A DNA stretch of 64,000 bases. Source: Blastobasis lacticolella (taxonomy: Eukaryota > Arthropoda > Insecta > Lepidoptera > Blastobasidae). Below are positions 1 through 9,225 of the stretch, one piece after another; position 1 is the first letter of the stretch, and every line of letters begins with the position of its first letter. Below the pieces are notes generated by a model. That model was not told the DNA's origin, made no database searches, and saw only the letters and a program-made list of their open reading frames with translations. A program made the position numbers and the translations under genes. Location of the stretch: NCBI GenBank assembly GCA_905147135.1, contig LR990048.1:20382563-20446562 (forward strand). The letters are read 5' to 3'.

Positions 1-122
1 TATACTTTTTAGTTAAAATATGGAATGACTTACCACGGTCTACAGATGGTGAATCTATGGACACCTGTCAGAAGTAAACATCCAAAGAAAAAATTCGTTT
101 TCAAAGATTTTAAAGTAAAATT

Positions 123-323
123 ATGTCTTCTTCCGGGGATGAAGACATGTTGGCCGTACTGCAGATGGTTAATATGCAAAAATGTAGACGACCTCGACGT
201 AACTATTGGGTGCACCCTATATGGAATACCGGTGTAAAAATAGACTTACCAGTTGATGGTAAACCTGGAAATGTATCCGGACCGTTTTCAGCAGGTTTTC
301 AGGATGTCACCATTATGTTATAA
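123..323 (+). pseudogene. PIF/Harbinger transposase N-terminal remnant
   Basis: A 66-residue open frame begins MSSSGDEDMLAVL and continues into an arginine-rich stretch followed by NYWVHPIW. PIF/Harbinger (HARBI1-like) transposases characteristically carry an acidic Ser/Asp start and a basic R-R-x-(F/Y)-W-V-H-P segment before the DDE domain. After that motif similarity is lost and the frame stops, so the DDE catalytic domain is absent: this is a dead 5' fragment, not an active transposase. A MADF-domain remnant lies 130 bp downstream on the same strand, which supports the call because Harbinger elements carry a second DNA-binding protein. The family is inferred by motif only. Confidence 0.5.
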
Positions 324-453
324 TCAAATATTAACCCGAGCCAGATCAAGGTTACAAAAACGGCACACAAATTGTAATGTCAATGTAGCATTGACAATAA
401 TATAAATTAAGTAATCATCGTGGCGTCATTATGATGATGTTGACTTCAATATA

Positions 454-597
454 ATGTTTTATGAGCTTGTTGAAAAACATCCTGCACCATACGATTATAA
501 TCGATCAGATTACTCTAAACGGAACGTGAGAGACAAGATGCGGATAATGATAGTAAGGAAATTAAACGGCAAATTACGTGGGGACAATAATGTCTGA
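454..597 (+). pseudogene. MADF-domain protein fragment (Harbinger accessory protein remnant)
   Basis: An open frame of 47 codons reads FYELVEKHPAPYDYNRSDY and then SKRNVRDK. This matches the N-terminal half of a MADF domain: (L/I)-(I/V)-x-V-x-x-x-P-x-(L/I/P)-Y-(D/N), then a -Y-(K/S)-(N/D/R)-(R/K) turn. MADF and Myb/SANT proteins act as DNA-binding partners of PIF/Harbinger transposases. The expected tryptophan helix (W-x-x-I/V) after the turn is replaced by RIMIVRKLNG, and the frame then runs into unrelated LINE sequence, so the domain is truncated. It is too short for ordinary ORF calling. Confidence 0.6.
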
Positions 598-786
598 CCA
601 TGCCAGCCCGCTAGGCACGGGAAGGAGAGTTCAACTCACGAAGCGATGGCTAGACGTCGATAAGAACGACATGCGTGCCAACAAACTCACCACCAAGGAT
701 ACCGAACACCGAGCGAAGTGGACCAAGAGGAGTAGGAAGGCGGACTCCTGGCAACCGAAATTTAACACCAAGACGATGATAATGAT
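598..786 (+). pseudogene. RTE-like LINE ORF2 C-terminus with (GAT)n tail
   Basis: The frame through 620-760 reads KRWLDVDKNDMRAN, then DTEHRAKW and SRKAD. The order R/K-W-(L/M)-D, D-M, D-(T/A)-x-x-R-A-x-W, R-K/T-A-D is the C-terminal signature of RTE-type non-LTR retrotransposon ORF2 proteins. The coding end passes straight into a caccaagacgatgat-type tail. A diverged copy in opposite orientation lies at 24553-24770. The tail abuts the tail of a SINE-A fragment pointing the other way. Everything upstream (endonuclease, reverse transcriptase) is missing, as in ordinary 5'-truncated LINE insertions. Confidence 0.65.
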
Positions 787-912
787 GATCTTGGCGTCAA
801 ATCCTGTTTGTGCTCTCGCACGCGAGGACCCGGGGCCCGCTTTGACTATGATCCAAGATTTAGCAGATCAGGCAATTACAGTGGAACGACTGCCAACTGA
901 CCTCCATACATA
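787..912 (-). mobile_element. SINE-A, 3' fragment
   Basis: Begins atcttggcgt and continues through the ctctcgcacgcgaggacc and gatccaagatttagcagat landmarks shared by all SINE-A copies, then stops after gacctccata. The tRNA-like head is missing, so the copy is 5'-truncated. It is joined tail-to-tail with the RTE-like LINE end on its left. Confidence 0.8.
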
Positions 913-1540
913 AGGTCGACATAAGGTCAATAATCATGCGAGTCGTTTAAAATAACGCGCGTAAAAGCGTCGAAAAAGCTCTCATGCAAACGTTGCCTAA
1001 CTCACAATCATTCGTAAATCTCTCGTGCGATCATTGCCTAACGTGAAAAACCAGAATAACACCACCGTTTTCTTTGTTGTCACCGTGACGTGGCACTGCG
1101 TAGTGCGCCGCGCAGTGCACTGCACTGCATTAGTGGAGCTAGTCGCTAAGAAGTCGCCTCATGGGTGAAAAGGCAGCAAAACTGTTGTTTTTAAAATATA
1201 ATTTGTCATTATCAAACTTCGATTACTAAATGTCTGTCATGTCAATACATTTTGTATGTTTTTCTTTTTTAAGTAATAAATATAATTGATTGTTTATATG
1301 GTTTTTTAATACTTGATGTCTTCAGTTCTTAACATTCGCATTCGCACATTCGCGGCGTAAACATTCGTATTCGCATTCGCATTCGCGAATGTGACAAATT
1401 TGACATTTGAAACATCCCTAGTTTAAACCAATAGCAGCAAGACAGCTCTAGCTCTGGTTTGTTGCGATTGGTCCACACTCAATTGCATCAAAATGGCGGC
1501 GTGCTATCGGAGATAGGCTATACGGCTGCTAGTCTAGTGG
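913..1540. other. Unassigned AT-rich stretch with short repeats
   Basis: No gene found. It contains a cactgc/gcagtg palindromic cluster (1090-1135) and an irregular cattcg hexamer array (about 1330-1395). Confidence 0.5.
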
Positions 1541-1610
1541 CAGCACGCTTGAGACCAAAAACCTAGGTTAAGTAACGCACGCAGAGTCCGGGAACTGGAT
1601 GGGTGATCGT
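1541..1610 (+). repeat. 5S rRNA-like segment (3' half)
   Basis: Reads cttgagacc, ggttaagtaac, then ggaactggatgggtgatcg. This follows the order and spacing of the 3' half of eukaryotic 5S rRNA, where gttaagcaac precedes the internal-control C box (tggatgggtgaccg). The first half is not recognisable and the end diverges after the C box. It is more likely a 5S-derived SINE head or pseudogene than a working 5S gene. Alternative: chance similarity within a dispersed repeat. Confidence 0.42.
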
Positions 1611-2207
1611 TTCATACTTTGAGGCTTTCGAACTCGTTAGGTGTGGCTCCTAATTAATATCTTTGGGAAAGTGAGATTGACCGCTTGGGACCGTTTTTAC
1701 CTGAGGACCCTAAGACTGGTTGAACAGTTTTGGAAGCTGATTGGCACCCTGTGACAGTGTTATTTACAATACTACAAAATTTCCCTCCGGCCGCCATGAC
1801 AACTGAGTTTCTCAACCAGTTGCCAAAAAAGAGATAATAATTTTGCTACACTGTTTTCGTACTTTTTTTGGGTTGTCTAAGTTCCAGATTAGCCATAGGT
1901 ATAAACAAACAACAACTTTTTACCGGCCGATACATAGATTCAGTATCTACGGTGCATGGTTATCGCGGTCAGCTATACATATTACATGCTTCGGGTTCGA
2001 TTACCGCCCAGACCATTTCCACATAAACGTATAATCCCACCCGACACCAGTATAATTAACCCCATCATAAAAAACAGCCTGAAAATTCCGAACAATATCG
2101 TCAACAGAACGATTTTCCGGCCAAATTAGCATATCATTAAAATTTCGCGAGCCGCCCAATTATCCGTAAAATAAGGGGTATTTTACATTATCCCGTCCGC
2201 AAACCGC
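1611..2207. other. Unassigned; carries a short dispersed repeat
   Basis: No coding region recognised. The segment 1695-1765 (gaggaccctaag ... gttgaacagttttgg) recurs in diverged form at 11075-11120 and 56571-56605, so at least this part is repetitive. Confidence 0.4.
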
Positions 2208-2300
2208 ACGTCCGGGTCGGCTCACTTGTTCCGTGCCAACTTTGCAATGACAAATTCCGGAATGACGTACACGAGACATGCACTGGACGGGCTAAGGGAG
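2208..2300 (+). repeat. GC-richer direct repeat, copy 1
   Basis: Starts gcaaaccgcacgtccg, continues ggctcacttgttccg and ends ggacgggctaagggag. A diverged second copy with the same block order lies at 2795-2906. No protein or RNA family recognised. Confidence 0.5.
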
Positions 2301-2349
2301 TCGATACAATTGAGGTCGTATTTTGATTGGAAATATTTGTATGTAATGT

Positions 2350-2515
2350 GATATTATTACAGGTATGAGGCGTTTTATCTTAGTTCTCGTGAGAACGCAC
2401 CTGCTGTTCTGCATTTTTGTTTTTTGCAAGCTGAAGCATGATGCAAATGTTATTGGCGATAGTTACCGCTTACCATTAGGTGGATTGTCTACACGTTTGT
2501 TACTGTGTAGAATAA
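2350..2515 (+). repeat. Dispersed family J fragment
   Basis: Contains tatgaggcgttttatcttag, ctgttctgcatttttg and tagttaccgcttaccat followed by a ctacacgtttgttactg end. The same blocks in the same order occur at 8995-9225, 14740-14825, 28110-28205, 33985-34135, 43048-43270 and 49535-49785. The family resembles the 3' portion of common lepidopteran LINEs ending around accatcaggtggg. Confidence 0.55.
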
Positions 2516-2794
2516 AAAAATTCTGCTTTTCTCAAAATATTCCGTTTTTTGTGAAGTTTAGCGATCCACAAAACGTTGACTGCCTGTGCAGTCAAGAAAA
2601 AATAATGTTTTTAGTGATCTAACCTTTGACTTTTCGTATCCGTTGTGTGGGTGGTACAAGTAAAAAAGCCGGAGTACCTTAAATCCTCTTGGCAGTTTCG
2701 CTTTTCTGACACATTATAGTCACAAAAGAGAAAAGTGAATAATAATAAGCTACACCATTCACGAGTGACATATAATATTTTGGAACATTCGGTC

Positions 2795-2906
2795 AGCAAA
2801 CCGCACATCCGCGTGGCTTGGCTCACTTATTTCGAGCCAAATTCTGACGTCATGACGGCAGCTCGGACACGGGATATGGACCGGACGTGGCGGGCTAAAG
2901 GAGTGT
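2795..2906 (+). repeat. GC-richer direct repeat, copy 2
   Basis: Starts gcaaaccgcacatccg, continues ggctcacttatttcg and ends ggcgggctaaaggag, matching 2208-2300. The family J fragment sits between the two copies. Confidence 0.5.
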
Positions 2907-4060
2907 ACACACGTAATGAAACGTCATCATCAGCACTGCTCTGGAGTAGTCTCAGTCACCGTTTTATCCTCCGACGATGGGTTGGATTTCGTCCACGTAA
3001 TTTGGAGACCTGCGGACCAAGTCTGCTAATTATTTGTAACTCATATGGTATTGATATTTAATTAAGGCTCAAATGCGACTCTATTACGATTGAGACAAAT
3101 TGAGTATTCTGTTTCAATAGCATGGAAATACAGTCGTAATTGACTTTCAGTTCATTAATATTATTATTTAATATACTGCCGTTTTAGACCACAATCAAGT
3201 TACAGTCAGACTAGAAAATAGCTTAATTTCAGTCCAATGAAATGTCAATGTCAAAATCATTGGTCTTAAATTAGTTGCAGAATACCAAAAACATGTAGAA
3301 CATCCTACTGAGATCCAATTTGTTATGATTTTACATTTGTCTTGCTTGTTTTAGAGCAGTATTTTATTCAAATTTTAATTCATGTCAATACTTGAACTCC
3401 ATCCACCGCACAGCTAAAAACCGACGTTATTTGAAACGCACTGTAATTTCGCTGACGACACAGTTGAAAAGAAAAATTAAAGTACAAATTTGGCACACAT
3501 ACCGCTGCGGTAGGATGAAAGCAAATGCTGACCCGTTTTTGGCTTCGTGCACAGATTATTAAGTTCCATCAGTTTCAATTGGAGAGATTTTCTTCTTTAT
3601 TTGTCTGTTTTCATAGTAGTTTTATAAAAGTTGTTTTATAATCAAGGTAAATCCAATTTGATAAATATTTCACCGACATCACACGTCGAATTAACGGCCC
3701 ATAACAGTTCACTGCTGGATATGAGCCTCCACCACGTTAGTAGAGAGTTTTTACTGCGCAGGAGTGAGTAAGCGTTAGTGGTTATGGGTCTGGCTGGATA
3801 ATACCGCCGTATACCAATAACTCCTTTTCCAGTTATCAACAGAAAATACTCAGCTCATCCATTACTTGGATAAAATATTAATGAACCTGGTATGATATTG
3901 ATAGTACTCACGCATCGAACGGTTTGATCCACTGACCTCTAATAATGCGAGGTGACTGTATAGTTTTTCTTGTTAATATTTTACGACTCTGGATTTAAGT
4001 GCATTGGGGCCATGGCTGATCATGATTAGTCTTTGCGTGGTGGTCTTCGGCAAACTTTTT
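2907..4060. other. Unassigned AT-rich stretch
   Basis: No gene recognised. A fragment near 3700-3745 (cataacagttcactgctgg) resembles the tail of family C. The segment 3065-3120 shares its gactctattacgattgag motif with diverged sequence near 35199-35285 and 39600-39690, suggesting an old inverted-repeat element. Confidence 0.35.
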
Positions 4061-4074
4061 TTTTTATGTATGAC

Positions 4075-4135
4075 AAGACAGGCATTTGACCGCCATCTCA
4101 CGCGGTAAGTGACGATGCGGCCGAAGTTTTATTAA
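4075..4135 (-). repeat. LINE 3'-end fragment
   Basis: Contains aggcatttgaccgccatctc and ggtaagtgacgatgcgg. The same 3'-terminal motif recurs at 12640-12710, 17640-17735, 25915-25965 and 29795-29830. At 17565-17735 it directly follows a LINE C-terminus, which fixes the orientation here as minus. Confidence 0.5.
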
Positions 4136-4780
4136 GATTACATAAGTACTCATTGTTTATTTCTTTTGTTACTTATGTGTATCTTGAATGTACCTAAATT
4201 GAATAAAAAAATTTGCATTTAAAATAAAATTTTGAATTTATTAACCTCTTGTAGGATCTAAAACCATAATGTTTCATTCCTAAATCCGTTTCGTAGTTTC
4301 AGAATATTCATAATAATACTGTACCGTCATAATTGGCTCCCGATACTGTTCCACCAGCCTCAGTATCGCCAGCAGAAAACTTTGGTCAACGAACCGAAAA
4401 CGGTTAACCATCCAGTTTTCGGACTCTGCGAGTATGCTTAACTTTGATTATCAGTCTCGCAAGCACGCTGTCACAAGACCAGTGTCGCTTCATAATATAT
4501 CGCATTTATACTATTAGTAGGAAGCAAGATACCTCAGTGATTATCACTATAGTGTACTCCAAGGCCTTTGATTTACAACCGGACAGATGATGATGAACAT
4601 TGCCAACACAACGATGTAAAAGCCCCATTAGACTTCACTGTTTCGGCCCGATGCGCTGGCATCTCATCTCTCATGCGGTCATGATTCTGTGCAGTGATTG
4701 TTGTCATGACGTTATGAGTGAATGTAGGGCGTGTGGGGACCAATGCAGCAGGATATGGCACCGACTTCCACAAAGGTTGT
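4136..4780. other. Unassigned stretch
   Basis: No gene, RNA or repeat recognised. Open frames here are short and lack family motifs. Confidence 0.4.
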
Positions 4781-4789
4781 GAAATGAAC

Positions 4790-4935
4790 TACCAGGCGAG
4801 GTTTTTCCTGGAGAGTACAACATGGAGTTCTTTAAGAAAGGGGTGAAAGAAAAGGTTTTTACGGGGTCAGCAACGCGTTGGTGAAAAACCACAGGCTGCG
4901 GTGACTGCTTACCATCAGGCAGGTCGTAAGCTTGT
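4790..4935 (+). repeat. LINE 3' end
   Basis: Contains ggtttttacggggtcagc, aacgcg and gcggtgactgcttaccatca. A second copy in the same orientation is at 54100-54215. Read in frame, the first part gives FFKKGVKEKV, the usual basic end of a LINE ORF2 protein. Confidence 0.55.
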
Positions 4936-5027
4936 TTGTAGTAGTAGTTAGTAGTATCACGAATTCGAATTTTTTTCTAGCTACTTATCTCCGTTAATAA
5001 TGACATTGAAATGTCAATTTATTCAAA

Positions 5028-5160
5028 GTCAAGTCAAAGTCAAATAATTTTTATTCAATTTAGGTTTACAAAACTCTTATGAACGTCATAAAACAAAATC
5101 ATATTTTACAAAATACATTTAAAAAAATGGGGCTGCGGGCCGTGGCTACATTGAGCCGGT
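5028..5160 (-). repeat. LINE 3'-UTR fragment
   Basis: Starts with the direct repeats caaagtcaagtcaaagtc and continues ttattcaatttaggtttac and cttatgaacgtcat. This is the reverse-strand 3' end of a LINE that I recognise as common in Lepidoptera, 5'-truncated here. Confidence 0.5.
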
Positions 5161-5220
5161 GTGCGTTCCAGACATTATTGGTCCTAGGATCGGACTGACT
5201 GCCTGTCACTGTCACTTTAA

Positions 5221-5992
5221 CCCGCCAGCACTCGCGCCTCAAGAAATTACATCAGCACTCGCGTGTAGAGCATTTTGCTCGCGTTTATGTATGTAAATAA
5301 ATGCAAGTTTTACCAAAAAATATTATTAAAACAATATTTTATTAAATAAAATACACATTATTAATTCTAAAAATATAAATTTAAAAAGTTAACAAGATTA
5401 TAGTTCCATTTTGTACACCCATTTTTGTCTACGTAACATAGCTGACTGCCCGGTGAAATTGAAGAAACCTCACCTTCTGCTTCCGATGACGACTGTTCGG
5501 TGTTAGTGGAATGATGACTGTGTTCATTGCCTCGATCGCTTTCTATATCATCAGCTCTAAAAGACGGGTCCTCAATATCTTCCAAATCCTCCTCCATTAA
5601 CCATGCCAAAACGCGTTCATCCCTTCGATCACGATCCATCTATAATAGAAATACATAATAGATTACTATTTCAGTAATGTGAAATCATAATATTGCATAA
5701 AAGTAGCAGTAAAACTGCCGCTAAGATGAAAAAAAATAAAGTCATGAGTAAAAAAGTACTTACGTCGATATCCGCGCGATGAGCAAAACGCCGTCTGATG
5801 GTACAAGGCGTAACAAACCACCTCGTGCGAGTGACTGGCGCACACTGGCGAGAAGTAAACTACATGCAGGGGTGGGGGACGGAACAAAAGTCAGCTACCA
5901 AATAAACGATGTACCTACGAATAATTTTGACAAAATGGCGCATGTTTTAAATTTACTGTGAGCAAAATGCTCATAGCGCGAGTGCTCGCGGG
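5221..5992 (-). mobile_element. piggyBac-like deletion derivative, TTAA-bounded
   Basis: A 772-bp element lies between two TTAA tetranucleotides (5217-5220 and 5993-5996). Its ends are inverted repeats: left cccgccagcactcgcgc, and the right end reverse-complements to cccgcgagcactcgcgc (16 of 17 identical). TTAA target sites and termini starting CCC are defining piggyBac features. Subterminal motifs are also seen: cagcactcgcg twice at the left (5226 and 5253), and gagcattttgctc (5268-5280) inverted at 5960-5972. It still holds the 5' part of a transposase reading frame on the minus strand, with the rest lost by internal deletion. Confidence 0.78.
5367..5639 (-). pseudogene. piggyBac-like transposase, N-terminal 90 residues
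   Basis: The start codon is at 5637-5639. The product opens MDRDRRDERVLAWLMEEDLE, goes on as a strongly acidic, serine-rich stretch, and reaches YVDKNGCTKW at about residues 69-78. An acidic disordered N-terminus followed by a (G/D)-K-(N/D)-G-x-x-K-W motif is how many piggyBac-like transposases lead into their first core domain. Eight residues after the W the frame runs into AT-rich DNA near the element's 3' end and stops, so the catalytic DDD domain and the C-terminal zinc-binding RING-like domain are gone. It can only be a non-autonomous relic. Confidence 0.65.
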
Positions 5993-5999
5993 TTAAGAG

Positions 6000-6548
6000 T
6001 TTGACTTACCGCCCGAATCAACGTAGCACGGTGCCGCGCCGCTTGCTTTCCTTTCGTATACAAACAAAACAAATATTATACGAACACGAAAAAAGTATAT
6101 CAAATATATATGATGAAAATTAATGGTTAAATCACAACCATACGTATTTACCGGTAGGTACATACTGCATACCTGTTAATATGCAACAATGTTACATTTT
6201 ATTAATGTAAACATAACCTAACAAAAAGTGCAATTAAATTTTAGCTCGTTTATGAAGGAAATACATTAACATCATTTACGTATGACTTAAGATTTTCGTA
6301 ACACATGATGGATGACTGATAGAATTTACGATAGATATTATTTAGTTATAATATGTCAATAGTTTATTCACTCAAATAACAATAATATTACGGTCAAAAA
6401 ATATTTTTCCGCTATCGTGGGCAGTCGTATATTGTCGAAAATCAATTTCAGTGACATTTTAATATACTATTTAACTAGAGAAATTGTCGAATTTGAGATG
6501 TCACAGCGCGAGAATTGGCCCCGAGTTTGCTTTTTTACCCAACGGGTA
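6000..6548. other. Unassigned AT-rich stretch
   Basis: Very AT-rich. No gene, RNA or repeat family recognised. Confidence 0.4.
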
Positions 6549-6557
6549 CCCTGATAA

Positions 6558-6870
6558 TCATCTCATCATCTTGGCGTTAATGTCCCTGTTGTGCTCTCGC
6601 GCACGAGGGCCCGGGGTCCGCCTTGACCATTATCCAGGATTCGGCAGGTCAGGTAATTACGGTCGGATCATGGTTACACATCCTTAATGTGCCTTAATGT
6701 GCAGGTTTCATCACGATGTTTTCCCTCACCGTAAGAGCATCGGATAGTATTCAACTAATGTACATAACTCAGGAAACAGTCATTGGTACATGGCCGGAGC
6801 GGGATTCGAACCCGGGACCCCTTGCTTACGAGTCGTATACTCTAACCGCTCGGCCACCGACGCTCTCGGT
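6558..6870 (-). mobile_element. SINE-A with 9-bp target duplication
   Basis: The minus-strand element has the tRNA-like head at the right (B box on the reverse strand of cgggattcgaaccc) and the atcatcttggcg tail at the left. It is flanked by ccctgataa at 6549-6557 and 6871-6879, a clean 9-bp target duplication. An internal deletion removes most of the segment between the taattac and ggatcatggttaca landmarks. Confidence 0.88.
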
Positions 6871-7284
6871 CCCTGATAACGAAGGCTAAAATGACACACA
6901 AACCCGCAAGCGTAACTAACACCCAGCATGAGCTCCATTGCATATTGATTGGAGTTCTAGATTATTCACAGTACGAGCTCTGACCCAGACTGGCTATGAA
7001 ATTATATTACCTACTTAGACTCCCTAGTGCCTAACTTGAGATAAAGTGATCCCAATTTCATGTTTAGGAGTATGTTAATTACTTGACAGTTTAGTCGGCA
7101 GGTGGCCTGATGATGTATAATTCGACTTTAGTTACTTGGACTTCAGTTATGTGAAAGTTTACACAGTAGGCTGATTGCGTTACGCTGTTGCTTACAATTG
7201 TTTGATACCATGAATTTAAATTCATCGATTTCATGTGTTCAGTTGCTAACAAAGTTCCGTAGCAATAAACCGAATCTATTAAAT

Positions 7285-7350
7285 CGAACTTATGTAATCG
7301 CAAAAGTAAGGATTTCAATAATTTAAGTCAGAAAATTGTTAGCCTACAGG
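7285..7350 (-). repeat. MITE-6 solitary arm
   Basis: aatcgcaaaagtaaggattt and aagtcagaaaattgttagcc match one arm of the inverted-repeat element at 15676-15896. Confidence 0.5.
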
Positions 7351-7658
7351 TATCATTCTTATAAGGATGGGAAAGGTAATTCTCGGTATCCACGAATAAG
7401 TAGAAAGAAATAAGTGTCGCCTTATTAAAAAACTTATTCGAAATTTAGGATTTCACTGAAGTTCACTGGAAAGTGGCGAGGACTATAATTTTCCAGCGTT
7501 CTTTGGTAGGTACTTTAATTAACAACTTTGGCCTTGAAGGTGTCAAGGTAAGAGACCAAAGCTCATCAGAGATGTAATCATTACAAATGTTTGAATAAGA
7601 GTTTTATGCCCGATTTACATTGTTCAACTGTATAGTGAAGTAGGTATGTAAGAAGTAT

Positions 7659-8000
7659 TCATCTTGGCGTTAATGTTCCGGTTATGGTCTCGCGCACGAG
7701 GGCCCGGGGTCCGCTTTGACCATGATCCAAGATTTGGCAGATCAGGTAATTATGCTGCCAGGGGAACCTGACCAGATCGGATCGTAACCATGATCCAATC
7801 TGGTCAGGTTGTCAGGTCACATTGAGTCGCCTGAATGTGCACGTTTCATCACGATGATTCCCCTTACCGTAAGAGCATCGGTTAGCATTCAACTAATGTA
7901 CATAACTCAGAAAAGAGTCATTGGTACATGGCCGTAGTGGGATTCGAACCCGGTACGCTTACGAGCCGGATACCGTAACCACTAGGCCACCGACGTTCCT
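7659..8000 (-). mobile_element. SINE-A, near full length
   Basis: Contains the complete block order: tail tcttggcgttaatg, ctctcgcgcacgagggcccg, catgatccaagatttggcag, gaatgtgcacgtttcatcac, accgtaagagcatcgg, then the tRNA-like head with gggattcgaacccggta and ccactaggccaccgacg. The bases around 7780-7810 contain a duplicated gatccaatctggtcagg palindrome. Confidence 0.88.
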
Positions 8001-8110
8001 AGCATCAGTATGTGCAGTGGTGTAAACCGATTTCCCAGTAGCGAGTCAATATGGCTTTCCAGCTGCCTTGCAAGTAGCAAGTGCACCTCTTGCGTGCACG
8101 CTCGACCCCA

Positions 8111-8160
8111 GCGCGGGACTCGACTCCCAACATACGCCTGTTGGGAGTCGAGTGCCGCGC
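8111..8160. repeat. 22-bp-arm hairpin
   Basis: gcgcgggactcgactcccaa and the following two bases pair with tgttgggagtcgagtgccgc and the following two. One mismatch in 22 pairs, with a six-base loop (tacgcc). It is GC-rich in AT-rich surroundings. Function unknown. Confidence 0.85.
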
Positions 8161-8278
8161 GTAATATAAACCGTATTAAGAAATTATTGCACAAAATTTC
8201 ACGTATTTGTAATTATTGTATTAAGCAACGTAAAGCTTGGCCGTGACGACAGATAAATCGCCAGGACTCGCTGTAGTA

Positions 8279-8480
8279 TAATAATAATAATAAGTCTTTA
8301 TTTGATAAGCCAGTTAAAACTCAATACAATAATTATATCTTATTAATAGAACTTACAAATTATTTATGTCCCCTGATTCTCAAGATAAGTGAAACTTGTG
8401 TTATGAGAATCAGTGGTTCCACACTGTCTGCCACAATAATCTGCAACCTGATATTATGCCTGTTCTTATGTACATATAAA
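8279..8480 (-). repeat. Likely LINE/retroposon 3' end with (TAA)n start
   Basis: An (ATA)n run followed by agtctttatttgataagcca looks like a reverse-strand retroposon tail. The body (cctgattctcaagataag and its inverted partner cttgtgttatgagaatcagt) has a weak inverted repeat. Family not identified. Confidence 0.35.
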
Positions 8481-8533
8481 TAAAAAGAGAAAAAAAAAAA
8501 AGTAAAGCAAAATAATCTAGAGAGTGTATTTGG

Positions 8534-8650
8534 TTGTGTGTGTGTGTGTGTGTATGTATGTATAAATGTATGTATGCGCGCGCGTGTGTGTGTATGTATG
8601 TGTGTGTATATGTATGTGAGTGTGTGAGTGTGTGTGTGTGTATGTATAGT
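8534..8650. repeat. (TG)n / (TATG)n microsatellite
   Basis: An interrupted (TG)n, (GTAT)n and (CG)n dinucleotide tract. The two long open frames crossing it, one per strand, are low-complexity artefacts. Confidence 0.95.
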
Positions 8651-8839
8651 ATAAATAATAGTTACTGTCTGGGCTGTCACCACTCGCCGATGCACTTGAA
8701 TTCGCCTCTCGCCCTCGCCCATGACCAATGTAAATCAGGCATTAGACGTTCGAGAGTCCTGCAATGCTCATGCAATTTTGGTTTCTATACTAATGACAGA
8801 AAGCTTATTTTATTACCAGCCCGTAAACGTACAGCGCCA

Positions 8840-8990
8840 GCTTAGTCACCGCATAATCACCGTGTCGCATCCGCCTAGCCACCGCGTCGCGGCCGCCTGG
8901 CACAGCGTCGCGTCCGCCTTAATAGGGTAGGCTGTGCGTTTTCTGTCTGGTCGTAACGCGGTGACTAGGCGGTCACGACGCGGTTTGTAA
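8840..8990. repeat. GC-rich imperfect inverted repeat
   Basis: ccgcctagccaccgcgtcg on the left pairs with cgcggtgactaggcgg on the right, and further accgcgtcg / cgacgcggt blocks add to the arms. Related fragments occur at 27525-27560 (cgcgtcgcgtccgcctagcg) and 41460-41500 (tgcgttttctgtccggt), so this is probably a MITE family. Confidence 0.45.
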
Positions 8991-8994
8991 GCAG

Positions 8995-9225
8995 TATACG
9001 TATCAGGTGGTAGAACTCTGTCAAACTTGAGGAATACGCCTGAATGAGTACCACTGCCGCCAACGTTGTGTTCTGGTTTGAAGGATAAGGTAGCCAGCGC
9101 AATTACAGCCATGAGGCATCAACACACCCGCGGTTCCATGAATACGTGAATCGTAGATGTTATGGGCGACAGTTACCTACTGCTTACGGCTATCTGCTCG
9201 CTGGTCACTGTGTAGCATTAAAAAA
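8995..9225 (+). repeat. Dispersed family J copy
   Basis: Carries aggtggtagaactctgtcaa, gaatacgcctgaatgagtac, ggataaggtagccagcgcaa, attacagccatgaggcat and atgttatgggcgacagttac in order. These blocks are shared with 33985-34135 and, in reverse, with 43048-43270 and 49535-49785. Confidence 0.6.

Noticed and set aside
578..913. 111-codon plus-strand frame as a host gene
   Set aside because: It joins an RTE-like C-terminus to SINE-A sequence read through on the wrong strand. No host protein is present.
2735..3061. 108-codon plus-strand frame
   Set aside because: It spans the second copy of a non-coding direct repeat and shows no recognisable domain or codon pattern.
8360..8728. 122-codon minus-strand open frame and its plus-strand partner at 8534-8845
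   Set aside because: Both are translations of the TG/TATG microsatellite (runs of HT and CV) with no family motif.
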